From Hyphomonas adhaerens MHS-3 (GTDB lineage: Bacteria; Pseudomonadota; Alphaproteobacteria; Caulobacterales; Hyphomonadaceae), in the NCBI RefSeq assembly GCF_000685235.1, contig NZ_ARYH01000001.1, positions 2,046,001 to 2,110,000 on the forward strand: DNA of 64,000 nucleotides. The letters are read 5' to 3'. This document shows positions 16,881 through 25,067 of this stretch, in pieces. A program made the translations under genes and the position numbers. Below the pieces are notes generated by a model that saw only the letters and a list, made by a program, of their open reading frames with translations, was not told the origin of the DNA and did not search any database. Position 1 is the stretch's first letter; every line of letters begins with the position of its first letter.

Positions 16881-18358
16881 GTCGCCCGGATGTCCTCATC
16901 GTGGGTAGCGGAAATGCGGCCATGTGCGCAGCGATAGCTGCCGCGGAACATGGTGCGTCCGTACTGGTTGTCGATTGGGCGCCGAAGCATCAGCGGGGCG
17001 GCAACAGTGCTTTCACAGGCGGAGCATTTCGGGTGGCGTATGAAGGCGCCAGCGATATCAGGAAGATCGTGCCTGATCTTGGCGATGAAGAAATCGCGAC
17101 CTCCGATTTCGGGTCATATTCCGAGGAAAAGTACTTCGGCGATCTGATCGAAATGTCGTCCTATCACACAGACGCGGATCTGGCCGACACGCTCACGCGC
17201 GAGAGCCTGCCAACATTGCTCTGGCTGGTTTCCCACGGGGTTCGGTTCATTCCTATCTATGGACGTCAATCGTTCGTGGTCGACGGGATTCGAACCTACT
17301 GGGGTGGTCTGACGGTTGAAGTGTCAGGTGGCGGCCTCGGGCTTGTCGATACGCAACACGAAATTGCCGACAAAGCCGGTATTCGGTTTCTCTATGGCCA
17401 CCGCGTGGTCGGCCTCACCGAAAGAGCGGGACAAGTCACGGGCGTTATAACGCGGACGCCCCGTGGGACCGAACAGATCGAGGCGCGGAGTGTGATCCTC
17501 GCGGCTGGAGGGTTCCACGCAAATTCCGAATGGCGTGCACGTTACCTTGGCCGCAATTGGGATCTGGCGAAGGTTCGCGGGTGCAGGTTCAATATGGGCG
17601 ATGGCATCCGTATGGCGCTTGATATGGGGGCTGCACCGGCTGGTCATTGGAGCGGTTGTCATTCCGTGGCCTATGATGCGAATGCACCCGAATTTGGTGA
17701 GATCAGTCTGCTAAACCAGCAGAAGAACAGCTTTCCGTTCGGCATTATCGTGAATGCGCGTGGTGAACGTTTCTTTGACGAAGGTGCGAACTTTCGGAAT
17801 TACACCTACGCCAATCTTGGGCGGGCCATACTCTCCCAGCCCGATGCGCTGGCCTGGCAAATATTTGATGACCAGTCATTCCATCTTGTGACGGACGAAT
17901 ACCGGATGAAGCAAATGAGTTGGGTGCAGGCCGATACGCTGGAAGCACTCGCGCACAAGCTGGACGGCGTCGACGCAGACGGCTTCCTGTCTTACGTCCA
18001 GGCCTATAATGACGCCGTCGAAACCGGCACGCCGTTCAATCCCGCAGTGCTGGATGGGCGCAGAGCCCGGATCGGGCCAGTGGAAAAATCGAACTGGGCG
18101 CTGCAACTCAGCAAACCACCCTACCGCGCCTTCAAAGTCACGTGTGGCATCACGTTCACCTATGGCGGCGTGCGCACCGATAGCGATTCGCGTGTCCTGG
18201 CCCAGTCTGGCGACGAGATCGCCGGGCTCTATGCCGCCGGCGAAATGCAGGGGGGGCTTTATTTCGAGAAATATCCAGGCGGGGCAGGGCTGATGTCCGG
18301 CTCTGTCTTCGGCGCACGTGCGGGCCGGCATGCCGCCGCTTTCGCCCTGGAAACCTAG
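16877..18358 (+). CDS. FAD-dependent dehydrogenase, tricarballylate-dehydrogenase (TcuA)-like
   Basis: 493 aa. VLIVGSGNAAMCAAIAAAEHG binding motif (first 20 residues after the start), QRGGNSAFTGGAFRV as in TcuA, and the C-terminal GLYAAGEMQGGLYFEKYPGG with MSGSVFGARAG. Such enzymes remove two hydrogens from a saturated polycarboxylic or keto compound. The ATG at 16877 shares ATGA with the etfA stop; the frame is open further upstream but that part duplicates etfA. Second of three related flavoproteins in this operon. No soluble electron-acceptor domain is attached, consistent with transfer to the adjacent ETF. Confidence 0.87.
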   Translation: MSRPDVLIVGSGNAAMCAAIAAAEHGASVLVVDWAPKHQRGGNSAFTGGAFRVAYEGASDIRKIVPDLGDEEIATSDFGSYSEEKYFGDLIEMSSYHTDADLADTLTRESLPTLLWLVSHGVRFIPIYGRQSFVVDGIRTYWGGLTVEVSGGGLGLVDTQHEIADKAGIRFLYGHRVVGLTERAGQVTGVITRTPRGTEQIEARSVILAAGGFHANSEWRARYLGRNWDLAKVRGCRFNMGDGIRMALDMGAAPAGHWSGCHSVAYDANAPEFGEISLLNQQKNSFPFGIIVNARGERFFDEGANFRNYTYANLGRAILSQPDALAWQIFDDQSFHLVTDEYRMKQMSWVQADTLEALAHKLDGVDADGFLSYVQAYNDAVETGTPFNPAVLDGRRARIGPVEKSNWALQLSKPPYRAFKVTCGITFTYGGVRTDSDSRVLAQSGDEIAGLYAAGEMQGGLYFEKYPGGAGLMSGSVFGARAGRHAAAFALET

Positions 18359-18383
18359 CTCTATTCATTTGAAAGGAACAACG

Positions 18384-18992
18384 ATGTCAGACATCACGCC
18401 CTCAACCAGCGCACTTCTCCTGCTCGATCTGCAGAACGAAATGGTCGATCCCAAAGGCAAGGTCGGTGCGCACGGCCTGGCCGGCATCGTCGCCGAGGCA
18501 GGCGTTCTTGAGCATGCCTCCAGCGCTCTGAAAGCCGCACGAACGTGCGGCATGACGGTGGCCCATGTGCGCCTCGGTTTCCGCCCCGACCATGCCGATT
18601 GTCTGAGTGTGGCTGCGCGCATTGATGCGCTGAAGAAGAACAAGGCCGCCATTCTCGGGGAGTGGGGTACGGAGTTTCCCGATGTCGTGAAGCCCGCTGA
18701 TGATGAGGTGATCTTTACCAAGCAGTGCGTGAATCCCTTCTTCAATACCGGTCTGATGACGTGGTTGATGCAGCGCGGGATCAAGTCACTCTATCTCTCG
18801 GGTGTGGCAACCAATCTGGTGGTGGAGGCCACCGCGCGGGCTGGCGATGATGCGGGCTTCGCAATTAACGTGCTTGGTGATGCCTGTGCGTCGCCCAATG
18901 CAGAATGGCACGCCTTTGCCGTGGAAAAGATGTTGCCTGTGTTCGGATCGGTGATGACGACAAACGATTTCGTTGAAGCTTGTCGGGCTTAG
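18384..18992 (+). CDS. Isochorismatase-fold protein with catalytic Cys replaced by Val
   Basis: 202 aa of the isochorismatase-like cysteine-hydrolase family. The catalytic Asp (LLLDLQNEM) and Lys (FTKQCVNPF) are present. At the position of the nucleophilic Cys in the usual GVATNxCVExTAR signature, this protein has SGVATNLVVEATAR, with Val. Amidase chemistry that needs the thiol is therefore doubtful; true isochorismatases do without it, so a hydrolase acting on a vinyl ether or a non-thiol mechanism is possible. ATG 18384 has GAAAGGA upstream; the open frame from 18318 overlaps the preceding gene and is not used. Confidence 0.85.
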   Translation: MSDITPSTSALLLLDLQNEMVDPKGKVGAHGLAGIVAEAGVLEHASSALKAARTCGMTVAHVRLGFRPDHADCLSVAARIDALKKNKAAILGEWGTEFPDVVKPADDEVIFTKQCVNPFFNTGLMTWLMQRGIKSLYLSGVATNLVVEATARAGDDAGFAINVLGDACASPNAEWHAFAVEKMLPVFGSVMTTNDFVEACRA

Positions 18993-19027
18993 ATGGCCAG
19001 CAAACATCACAAGCCAGGGAGAGCATC

Positions 19028-20461
19028 ATGAAACAGATAGTCGTTGTCGGGAGTGGGATTGCTGGCTTGTCAGCGGCACTCAGTGCAGCTGAGGCTGGCG
19101 CATCAGTCACCATTATTGAGCGCGCACAAGAAGGAGAGCATGGCGGCAATACTCGCTACACTGAAGCATATCTGCGCATGAAGAGTCTGGACGAACCGGC
19201 TGACGACTTTATCGATCATCTTGCTGAGAATGCCGGCGGTTATATCGATGCATCATTCATAAAGGAAATGTCCGGCGATCCGGACGGCTGGAGCCAGCTT
19301 GCCAAATCGCTCAGCATGGCCGATCCGCAGATGATTTCCGCATTACATGATGCGGCCGGACCGACCATTCGCTGGTTGGAAAAAGCGGGCATTAAATTCG
19401 ACTTCCTGCCCACGGCCTTTCTGACCACGACGACCACGCGTCTGCTTCCCGTGGGCGGTGGCCTCGCCATGGTCGAAACTCTGACTGAGAAGTGCAAGCA
19501 GGCCGGAGTTGAATTCTGCTTCGAAACCACGGCAGAAAAATTGGTTACCAGTCCGACGGGGCAGGTATCAGGTTTGCTCGCGCGCAAGAAGGGAGGCGCG
19601 CTGGAGCAGATCGCGGCGGACGCGATCGTGCTGGCTAGTGGCGGGTTTGAAGGAAATGCCGAGATGCAGACTCAGTATCTTGGCCAATCTTCCATCAATC
19701 TGCGCCCTGTCGCCCGCGGGGGATATTACAACAAGGGCGAAGGCATACGGATGGCACTGGAAATCGGCGCCGCGCCGAACGGAGATTTTGGTAGCTATCA
19801 TGCTGAACCGATCGATCCGCGGTCCGGCGCTGCTGAACCGGCAGTGTTCATTTTTCCCTATGGCATTCTGGTAAACAAGGCTGGAGAACGTTTCACGGAC
19901 GAGGCCCCCGGCACGGTGGATGCGCACTATGAGTCTGTCACACGTGAGATTCACAAACAGCGTGACGGGATTGCCTATCTGATCCTGGATGCAGGAATCG
20001 AGGATGTTCCAAACTGGCAGACGGGACTACGCACGGACCAGCCCGCCATCGAGGCGGGCACGATTGCAGAGCTCGCCGACTTGATAAAGATTGATGCCCA
20101 AAATCTGGAGGCCACCGTTGATGCCTACAATGCGAGCTGCCAGCCTGGTGAGTTCAAACCACTGGAAACCGATGGTCTGGCCACGCATGGTGTCGGGATT
20201 CGAAAGTCCAATTGGGCGCGGCCACTCGAAAGAGCTCCGTTCAAGGCTTATCCCATCATCTCAGCAAACGTCTTTACATTTGGTGGCCTGAAGATCGACC
20301 AGCATGCACGTGTCCTCAGCCAGAATGGCGAACCGATCAACGGGCTCTATGCTGCCGGCGAAACAATGGGAATCTATTATCGCGTTTACACCGGTTCGAC
20401 ATCGGTTCTGCGCGGTGCAGTGTTCGGCAGGCTCGCGGCCCTTCATGCAACGGGGGCTTAG
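19028..20461 (+). CDS. FAD-dependent dehydrogenase, TcuA-like (third flavoprotein)
   Basis: 477 aa. IVVVGSGIAGLSAALSAAEAG motif at the N-terminus, EHGGNTRYTEAYLRM matching the EHGGNTRxT of tricarballylate dehydrogenases, and a C-terminal GLYAAGETMGIYYRVYTGS. It is more similar in these landmarks to the 16877 product than to the 13745 product, so the last two may be paralogues acting in sequence or as partners. ATG 19028 with GGGAGAG upstream, 35 bp after the isochorismatase-fold gene. Its TAG is followed immediately by the ATG of the SDR gene. Confidence 0.86.
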   Translation: MKQIVVVGSGIAGLSAALSAAEAGASVTIIERAQEGEHGGNTRYTEAYLRMKSLDEPADDFIDHLAENAGGYIDASFIKEMSGDPDGWSQLAKSLSMADPQMISALHDAAGPTIRWLEKAGIKFDFLPTAFLTTTTTRLLPVGGGLAMVETLTEKCKQAGVEFCFETTAEKLVTSPTGQVSGLLARKKGGALEQIAADAIVLASGGFEGNAEMQTQYLGQSSINLRPVARGGYYNKGEGIRMALEIGAAPNGDFGSYHAEPIDPRSGAAEPAVFIFPYGILVNKAGERFTDEAPGTVDAHYESVTREIHKQRDGIAYLILDAGIEDVPNWQTGLRTDQPAIEAGTIAELADLIKIDAQNLEATVDAYNASCQPGEFKPLETDGLATHGVGIRKSNWARPLERAPFKAYPIISANVFTFGGLKIDQHARVLSQNGEPINGLYAAGETMGIYYRVYTGSTSVLRGAVFGRLAALHATGA

Positions 20462-21232
20462 ATGGCCTACCCGCCTCCCAGGGAGCAAGTGGTCCTGATC
20501 ACAGGGGCCAGAGGTGTGATCGGCTCGGCAGTTGTGCGACGTCTGGCGCGTATGGGCTATTCGCTTGTGCTGGCTGACCGGGAGGAACCGGGCTTCAGTC
20601 CGGAGGAACTTGCCGGGGCAGGAAACGTCACATGCGAAAGGCTTGATGTATCTGATCGCGACGCAGTCTTCGAACTGGTCGCGCAGACCATGAAGCGGCA
20701 CGGACGAATTGACTGTCTCGTTACCGTGGCGGGCGTGACGTCTGTGGGCGGGTTTGAGACCATCACGGAGGCGGAGTATAGGCGTGTTCTGTCCATCAAT
20801 CTGGACGGCGTCTTCTTCTCGAATCAGGCCGTGATGGCGCCGATGAAAGCGCAAGGCTTCGGGCGGATCGTCAATATCGGCTCCATTCTGGCCAAGAATG
20901 GAGGTAATGCGAGGCCCTGGCTGGACCCTCATGAGCAAGCCGGGTCAGCCAATGCCGTTTATGGTGCATCCAAGGCGGCAGTGCACAGCCTGACGCTCTA
21001 TGCAGCAAAGGAGCTCGCCTCCCATGGTGCGACAGCCAACGTCGTCGCACCGGGACCAATTCAATCTCCCATGACGGTGAATTTCCCGGAAGCCTTGCGA
21101 GCAACCATTCCAGTGGGGCGGCTGGGCCTGGCTGACGAAGTGGCCGGCACGGTAGCGTTCCTGCTTGGTGCTGATGCGGGCTTTATCACCGGTGAGATCA
21201 TTGATGTGAATGGCGGGGCTTGGCCGGATTAA
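20462..21232 (+). CDS. Short-chain dehydrogenase/reductase (SDR)
   Basis: 256 aa classical SDR. TGARGVIGSAVVRRL is the TGxxxGxG-type cofactor site; the NNAG position reads VTVAGVT; active-site Ser in NIGSILAKNG and YGASKAA (Tyr and Lys) are present; the C-terminus ends GEIIDVNGGAW. Oxidises or reduces an alcohol/ketone with NAD(P). An acidic ADREEPG at the end of beta 2 suggests NAD rather than NADP. Starts at the base after the previous stop, so it is translationally linked to the third flavoprotein. Confidence 0.88.
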   Translation: MAYPPPREQVVLITGARGVIGSAVVRRLARMGYSLVLADREEPGFSPEELAGAGNVTCERLDVSDRDAVFELVAQTMKRHGRIDCLVTVAGVTSVGGFETITEAEYRRVLSINLDGVFFSNQAVMAPMKAQGFGRIVNIGSILAKNGGNARPWLDPHEQAGSANAVYGASKAAVHSLTLYAAKELASHGATANVVAPGPIQSPMTVNFPEALRATIPVGRLGLADEVAGTVAFLLGADAGFITGEIIDVNGGAWPD

Positions 21233-21289
21233 GCCTTGAGTTGAGCCGCAGAAAACGACAAGACAACAGAGAAGTCGGAGGGAAACAGA

Positions 21290-22717
21290 ATGACACAGCG
21301 TAAGATATTGGGACCCACTATTGGCCGGCGCAGCTTTCTGGCCGGCGGGGCCTCCACGCTGGCCTTGGCAGCGTGCGCTGGCGTTACCTCGGCTGAGACA
21401 GTGGGAATCCGTGCACCGAACATTGTATTCATTATGGCAGATGATCTCGGCTATGCTGATCTTTCATGTTTCGGCCGGCGGGATTATGAAACACCGCATA
21501 TCGATAGCCTGGCGCGTGATGGGGTGAAGCTGACTCAGGCCTATGCCAATTCCCCCGTCTGCTCGGCGACCCGCACCGCATTGATCACCGGACGCTATCA
21601 ATACCGCTTCCCGATCGGTTTGGAGGAGCCGCTGGTTAATCGCGATGTCGGTCTGGAGCCGGAGGTCGAGACCTTGCCACGCGTCTTGCAGCGCGCTGGT
21701 TATTCAACGGCTCTGGTTGGCAAATGGCATCTCGGTGCATTGCCTGACTATGGTCCGTTGAAGAGTGGCTATGACCAGTTCTGGGGCTTCCGGAGTGGCA
21801 GCGTCGATTATTTCAGCCACAATACGATCGGCGGTCATGATCTGTGGGACGGTACACAAGAAGTGCATGAGACCGGATATCTGACACAGATGTTGGGTGA
21901 TAGGGCGGTGGATGTAATCGAAGACGCGAGCAAATCACACCAACCCTTTTTCCTCAGTCTGCATTTCAGTGCGCCGCACTGGCCTTGGGAAGGACCGAAC
22001 GATCTTGACGAATCCAAGAGAATTCAATCCTCGGGTCTGCCAATCTGGATCGTTCACTTGGATGGGGGATCAATTGCCGTCTATGCAGAAATGATGAAAG
22101 CCATGGACCGTCAGGTTGGCCGGATTCTCGACACGCTGGATCGGTTGAACATCTCCGATAATACAATTGTTGTATTCACAAGTGACAATGGAGGAGAGCG
22201 CTTCTCAGACACATGGCCGTTCACAGGGCGCAAAACGGAACTGTTGGAAGGGGGAATCCGGGTGCCTACGATTGTACGGTGGCCAGCTGAGCTGCCAGCG
22301 GGTGCCGAGAGTGAGCAGGTTTGCATGTCCATGGACTGGCTGCCGACGTTGGTTGCTGCAGCAGGTGCCCCAATGACGCCCGGCCTGGAGAGTGACGGGA
22401 TGGATCTGCTGCCCAGCTTGCGCGGTGGAAAGCCACAGGAACGCACGCTCTTTTGGCGCTACCGTAACTTGTCCCAGCGCGCATGCCGGTCGGGCAATCT
22501 GAAATATCTCAAGATTCTCGAAAATGAGTTTCTGTTTGATGTCGTGGAAGATCCTCTGGAACGGGCCAATCTCAAGGACCGCCAGCCGGACGCATTTGAA
22601 ACCCTGAAGGCGGACTATGCGGCTTGGGAGGCGACCATGCTCCCCGAGGATCCCGAAGCGTTTACTCACGGTGCAAACGGCGCAGATTTTGCCGACAGGT
22701 TCGGTGTTGGCGATTAA
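21290..22717 (+). CDS. Tat-exported sulfatase, probable lipoprotein
   Basis: 475 aa. The N-terminus has a twin-arginine motif (GRRSFLAGG), a hydrophobic run and LAACAG, a lipobox, so the protein is probably a Tat-exported lipoprotein. Catalytic core: metal-binding ADDLGYADLS, the maturation motif CSATRTALITGRY (C-x-A-x-R class, the Cys becoming formylglycine), GKWHLG with Lys and His, and TSDNGGERF. It would remove sulfate from an organic sulfate ester in the periplasm. It lies 57 bp after the SDR and ends the operon, suggesting the pathway starts from a sulfated natural compound. No formylglycine-generating enzyme is in the window. Confidence 0.92.
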   Translation: MTQRKILGPTIGRRSFLAGGASTLALAACAGVTSAETVGIRAPNIVFIMADDLGYADLSCFGRRDYETPHIDSLARDGVKLTQAYANSPVCSATRTALITGRYQYRFPIGLEEPLVNRDVGLEPEVETLPRVLQRAGYSTALVGKWHLGALPDYGPLKSGYDQFWGFRSGSVDYFSHNTIGGHDLWDGTQEVHETGYLTQMLGDRAVDVIEDASKSHQPFFLSLHFSAPHWPWEGPNDLDESKRIQSSGLPIWIVHLDGGSIAVYAEMMKAMDRQVGRILDTLDRLNISDNTIVVFTSDNGGERFSDTWPFTGRKTELLEGGIRVPTIVRWPAELPAGAESEQVCMSMDWLPTLVAAAGAPMTPGLESDGMDLLPSLRGGKPQERTLFWRYRNLSQRACRSGNLKYLKILENEFLFDVVEDPLERANLKDRQPDAFETLKADYAAWEATMLPEDPEAFTHGANGADFADRFGVGD

Positions 22718-23089
22718 GTGCGTCGCTTCTCGGCTCAAGAAACAGGTGTTCACAGATTATCTGCTGAATGGTCTTACCGGTTGTGTTCAGTAAATGACGA
22801 AATCAGCTGTGGGGGACGGAATAGTTCATGCCTCCGTGACGACTGCGCGCATACTGCAAATGCACCTGGCAGTGGTCGTCCCCCAAATAATTCTTTTGGC
22901 TTTGTCTGATTCCAGTCAATGTCAAAAACCGGAACAATACAGATCATTCAGAACGCGCAAACCTGTCTCTGCGAGTGTGACGCCTCACTCGTGAGCATGC
23001 GTGTGGAGCGTGGTAGAGGGTGGAACCAGGCTGCCCTCTGGTCCATCAGGAACCTTGACGGTCGCTAAGTGAATAGAGTGGCAGTTCAG

Positions 23090-23227
23090 CTATTTATTCC
23101 CAACGGCGCTCCGTTCGATGCCCGCCGTGCCGGGATAGACTGGGGTATGCGTATCGTTCCGCAACGACTGAATGGCCATATATAAAAGAATGCAGTTTAT
23201 GATCAGCATGATAATCAGTTTCCATGC
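23090..23227 (-). CDS. Possible small single-span membrane protein (45 aa)
   Basis: ATG at 23227 and stop at 23090-23092. The product starts MEKLIIMLIINCILLYMAIQ, one hydrophobic helix after a Lys, then a polar tail rich in Thr, Pro and Gly. No good ribosome site. The frame just upstream on the same strand (for example from ATG 23265, MIDDDPAKYDLPAWKN) stops in the A5 run around 23217-23222; one extra A there would fuse the two into a longer and more natural protein. It may be a real small protein, a frameshift relic, or chance. Confidence 0.3.
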   Translation of the reverse strand, partial: AWKLIIMLIINCILLYMAIQSLRNDTHTPVYPGTAGIERSAVGNK

Positions 23228-23388
23228 GGGAAGATCATACTTTGCTGGATCATCATCAATCATCAGCTTAGCGCTCGTAGCTCCAGTGGAATGCCTGCTC
23301 TGATAAAGTAGGTGCCATCGCCTTCATGCTTTTGGGGAATCATAACTTGTGATTTTGGCTATTCAGGATTGCGATTTCTGATGTCCTC

Positions 23389-23631
23389 TTACCCGCCCAC
23401 CATGCGGCGGCGCCTGAGTTCGAGCAGAGTTTCGCGTGTATCGACCCCAGCGTCTTCCAGCGCCTTTGCTGCAATCAGATTCGCGTCTGTGTCACTGCCG
23501 TCCGATCTCACGATCTGGAGCTTCCAGGCTTCACTGCCATTCGGCGTGATGGCCAGGCAGAGGTCGAGGCCTCGGTGTCCCGGTGGTGTACCTTTTCGGC
23601 CCTTCATGGTCCCGATTGAGGCGCTGAACAT
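23389..23631 (-). CDS. Small hypothetical protein, perhaps a relic
   Basis: 80 aa from ATG 23631. The sequence is protein-like (GLDLCLAITPNGSEAWKLQIV, shortened here to GLDLCLAITPNG and WKLQIV; then SDTDANLIAAKALEDAGVDT and a basic end RRRRM) and acidic-basic balanced, but no family is recognised. No clear ribosome site. It stands alone in the gene-poor stretch next to tRNA-Pro, so it may be a surviving piece of an integrated element. Confidence 0.35.
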   Translation of the reverse strand: MFSASIGTMKGRKGTPPGHRGLDLCLAITPNGSEAWKLQIVRSDGSDTDANLIAAKALEDAGVDTRETLLELRRRRMVGG

Positions 23632-23868
23632 TGGTTTAGGTGAGCTTGAGTCGGTTATTCGCCGAGTCTTCTTGCTCTTTTTCGAGTTTGAAGATGGGGG
23701 ATTTCAAGCCCTGCGCCATCCGCTCCACCTCTGAGCCACGTTGGGACGTCGGAATTTGTCCGGCTTTGTCCCGTTTGGCCGCAAAGCAGAAAGGTGCAAC
23801 TTCCGCGTTGGGGGGCTAGTAATTACAGGGAAATCTCAAAGGCACGGGCGTGTTGCCCGATGAGAAAA

Positions 23869-23945
<77 letters not shown>

Positions 23946-24006
23946 GACTCCCGGTGTAATGATCGCGCTCGCTGGTGCAAGCCCTTTTCGCGGTTGCGAA
24001 CAGTGA

Positions 24007-24879
24007 TCAGCGCTTTTTTCGGGTCGGACGCATCAGGCCTTCCTGCGCCACGCTGGCCACGAGGCGTCCATCCTGGGTGTAAATCGAACCGCGGTTGAAG
24101 CTGCGCGCGCCGCCGGCATAGGGGCTGTCCATGGAGTAAAGGTGCCATTCGTCGAACTTGGTCGGCGCATGGAACCACATGGCATGGTCGAGGCTGGCGG
24201 ACATCAGCTCGCCGGTCATCCAGGAGATGCCATGCGGACGGTTACCGGTGCCGAGCAGGGCCATGTCGCTGGCATAGGCCATCAGGCAGTGGTGCAGCCA
24301 CGGGGCCTCGTCGATCTTGCGGGCGACGCGGACCCAGAGATTCTGCTGGTCGCTGGCCTTTTCCGGTTTCAGCGGGTCCAGCGGATCGATTTCCCGCATC
24401 TCGATGGGCCGCGGGCGCAGGAAATGGCCGCGATGGCGCTCCGGCACTTTCTCAGCGAATTTGCGGCGCCATTCGATGCGGTCGCCCAGGGATTCCGGTC
24501 CTGGCACCTCAGGCATGTCGTGCTGGTGGTGCCAGCCGTCTTCCACCACCTGGAAACTGGCAGCGAGATTGAAGATCTGCTTGCCATGCTGGATCGCGAC
24601 GACCCGGCGGGTGGTGAAGCTGCCACCATCGCGCGAATGGTCGACCTGGTAGATGATCGGCACGTTCGGGTCGCCGGGGCGGATAAAATAGCAGTGCAGT
24701 GAATGGCAGGGCCGGTCTTCCGGCACGGTGCGATAGGCCGCAACAAGGCTCTGCGCGATGACCTGGCCGCCAAAAACGCGCTGGCTTTCTTCCTCATCCG
24801 GGCTCTGCCCGCGGAAAAGGTCGGTTTCGAGCCGCTCGATATCAAGCAGTGCCAGCAGATCGCTTACCGGATCAGTCAT
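24007..24879 (-). CDS. tesB: Acyl-CoA thioesterase II
   Basis: 290 aa, the TesB length, with two hot-dog domains. Visible landmarks: RVFGGQVIAQSLVAAY, the SLHCYFIRPGDPNVPIIYQV segment (key words HCYFIRPG and VPIIYQV), RDGGSFTTRRVVAIQHG, then the second domain with the catalytic Asp region SLDHAMWFHAP and SPYAGGARSFNRG (key word GARSFNRG) near the C-terminus. It hydrolyses medium- and long-chain acyl-CoA. ATG 24879 with GGGAGG upstream; the longer open frame to 25101 is not protein-like. Divergent from the acyl-CoA ligase gene. Confidence 0.95.
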   Translation of the reverse strand: MTDPVSDLLALLDIERLETDLFRGQSPDEEESQRVFGGQVIAQSLVAAYRTVPEDRPCHSLHCYFIRPGDPNVPIIYQVDHSRDGGSFTTRRVVAIQHGKQIFNLAASFQVVEDGWHHQHDMPEVPGPESLGDRIEWRRKFAEKVPERHRGHFLRPRPIEMREIDPLDPLKPEKASDQQNLWVRVARKIDEAPWLHHCLMAYASDMALLGTGNRPHGISWMTGELMSASLDHAMWFHAPTKFDEWHLYSMDSPYAGGARSFNRGSIYTQDGRLVASVAQEGLMRPTRKKR

Positions 24880-25067
24880 TCTTGTGTGCCTCCCATTGTG
24901 CAGTGCAGCAGATACAGGACCCGGCTGCAGATGCAATACCTGCCAGATTATGGGGCCTGTGTGCGGGCAAATCGATGAAATTTCAACGATTCCCGAACCG
25001 GCCCGTTCACCCTGTTTCGCTAAGGTGACCGCTAACGACACTCTGGTGATGTGTGAGGCGGTTGTCG

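Larger units (their letters stand above)
22718..23868. other. Gene-poor 1.15-kb stretch beside tRNA-Pro
   Basis: Nothing convincing is coded here on the plus strand. A 9-bp inverted repeat (TGGGGGACG at 22810-22818, CGTCCCCCA at 22877-22885) lies after the sulfatase gene with a 58-nt interval. Two short minus-strand frames are listed separately. A single TTACAGGGAAA at about 23823-23833 lies 36 bp from the tRNA 3' end and resembles the repeat family next to tRNA-Ser. The stretch reads like decayed integration-border DNA. Confidence 0.5.

Noticed and set aside
17283..17300. GGATTCGAACCTAC, a 14-base match to the T arm of tRNA-Pro
   Set aside because: It lies inside a FAD dehydrogenase frame (DGIRTYWGG, conserved-looking), is short and has no partner; not accepted as an att site.
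13745..20461. Calling the three FAD proteins 3-ketosteroid dehydrogenases
   Set aside because: Two carry EHGGNTR/RGGNS-type segments of tricarballylate dehydrogenase; family membership alone does not prove a steroid substrate.
22810..22885. 9-bp inverted repeat after the sulfatase gene
   Set aside because: The 58-nt interval and lack of a T-run make a terminator doubtful; kept only as a note in the gap entry.
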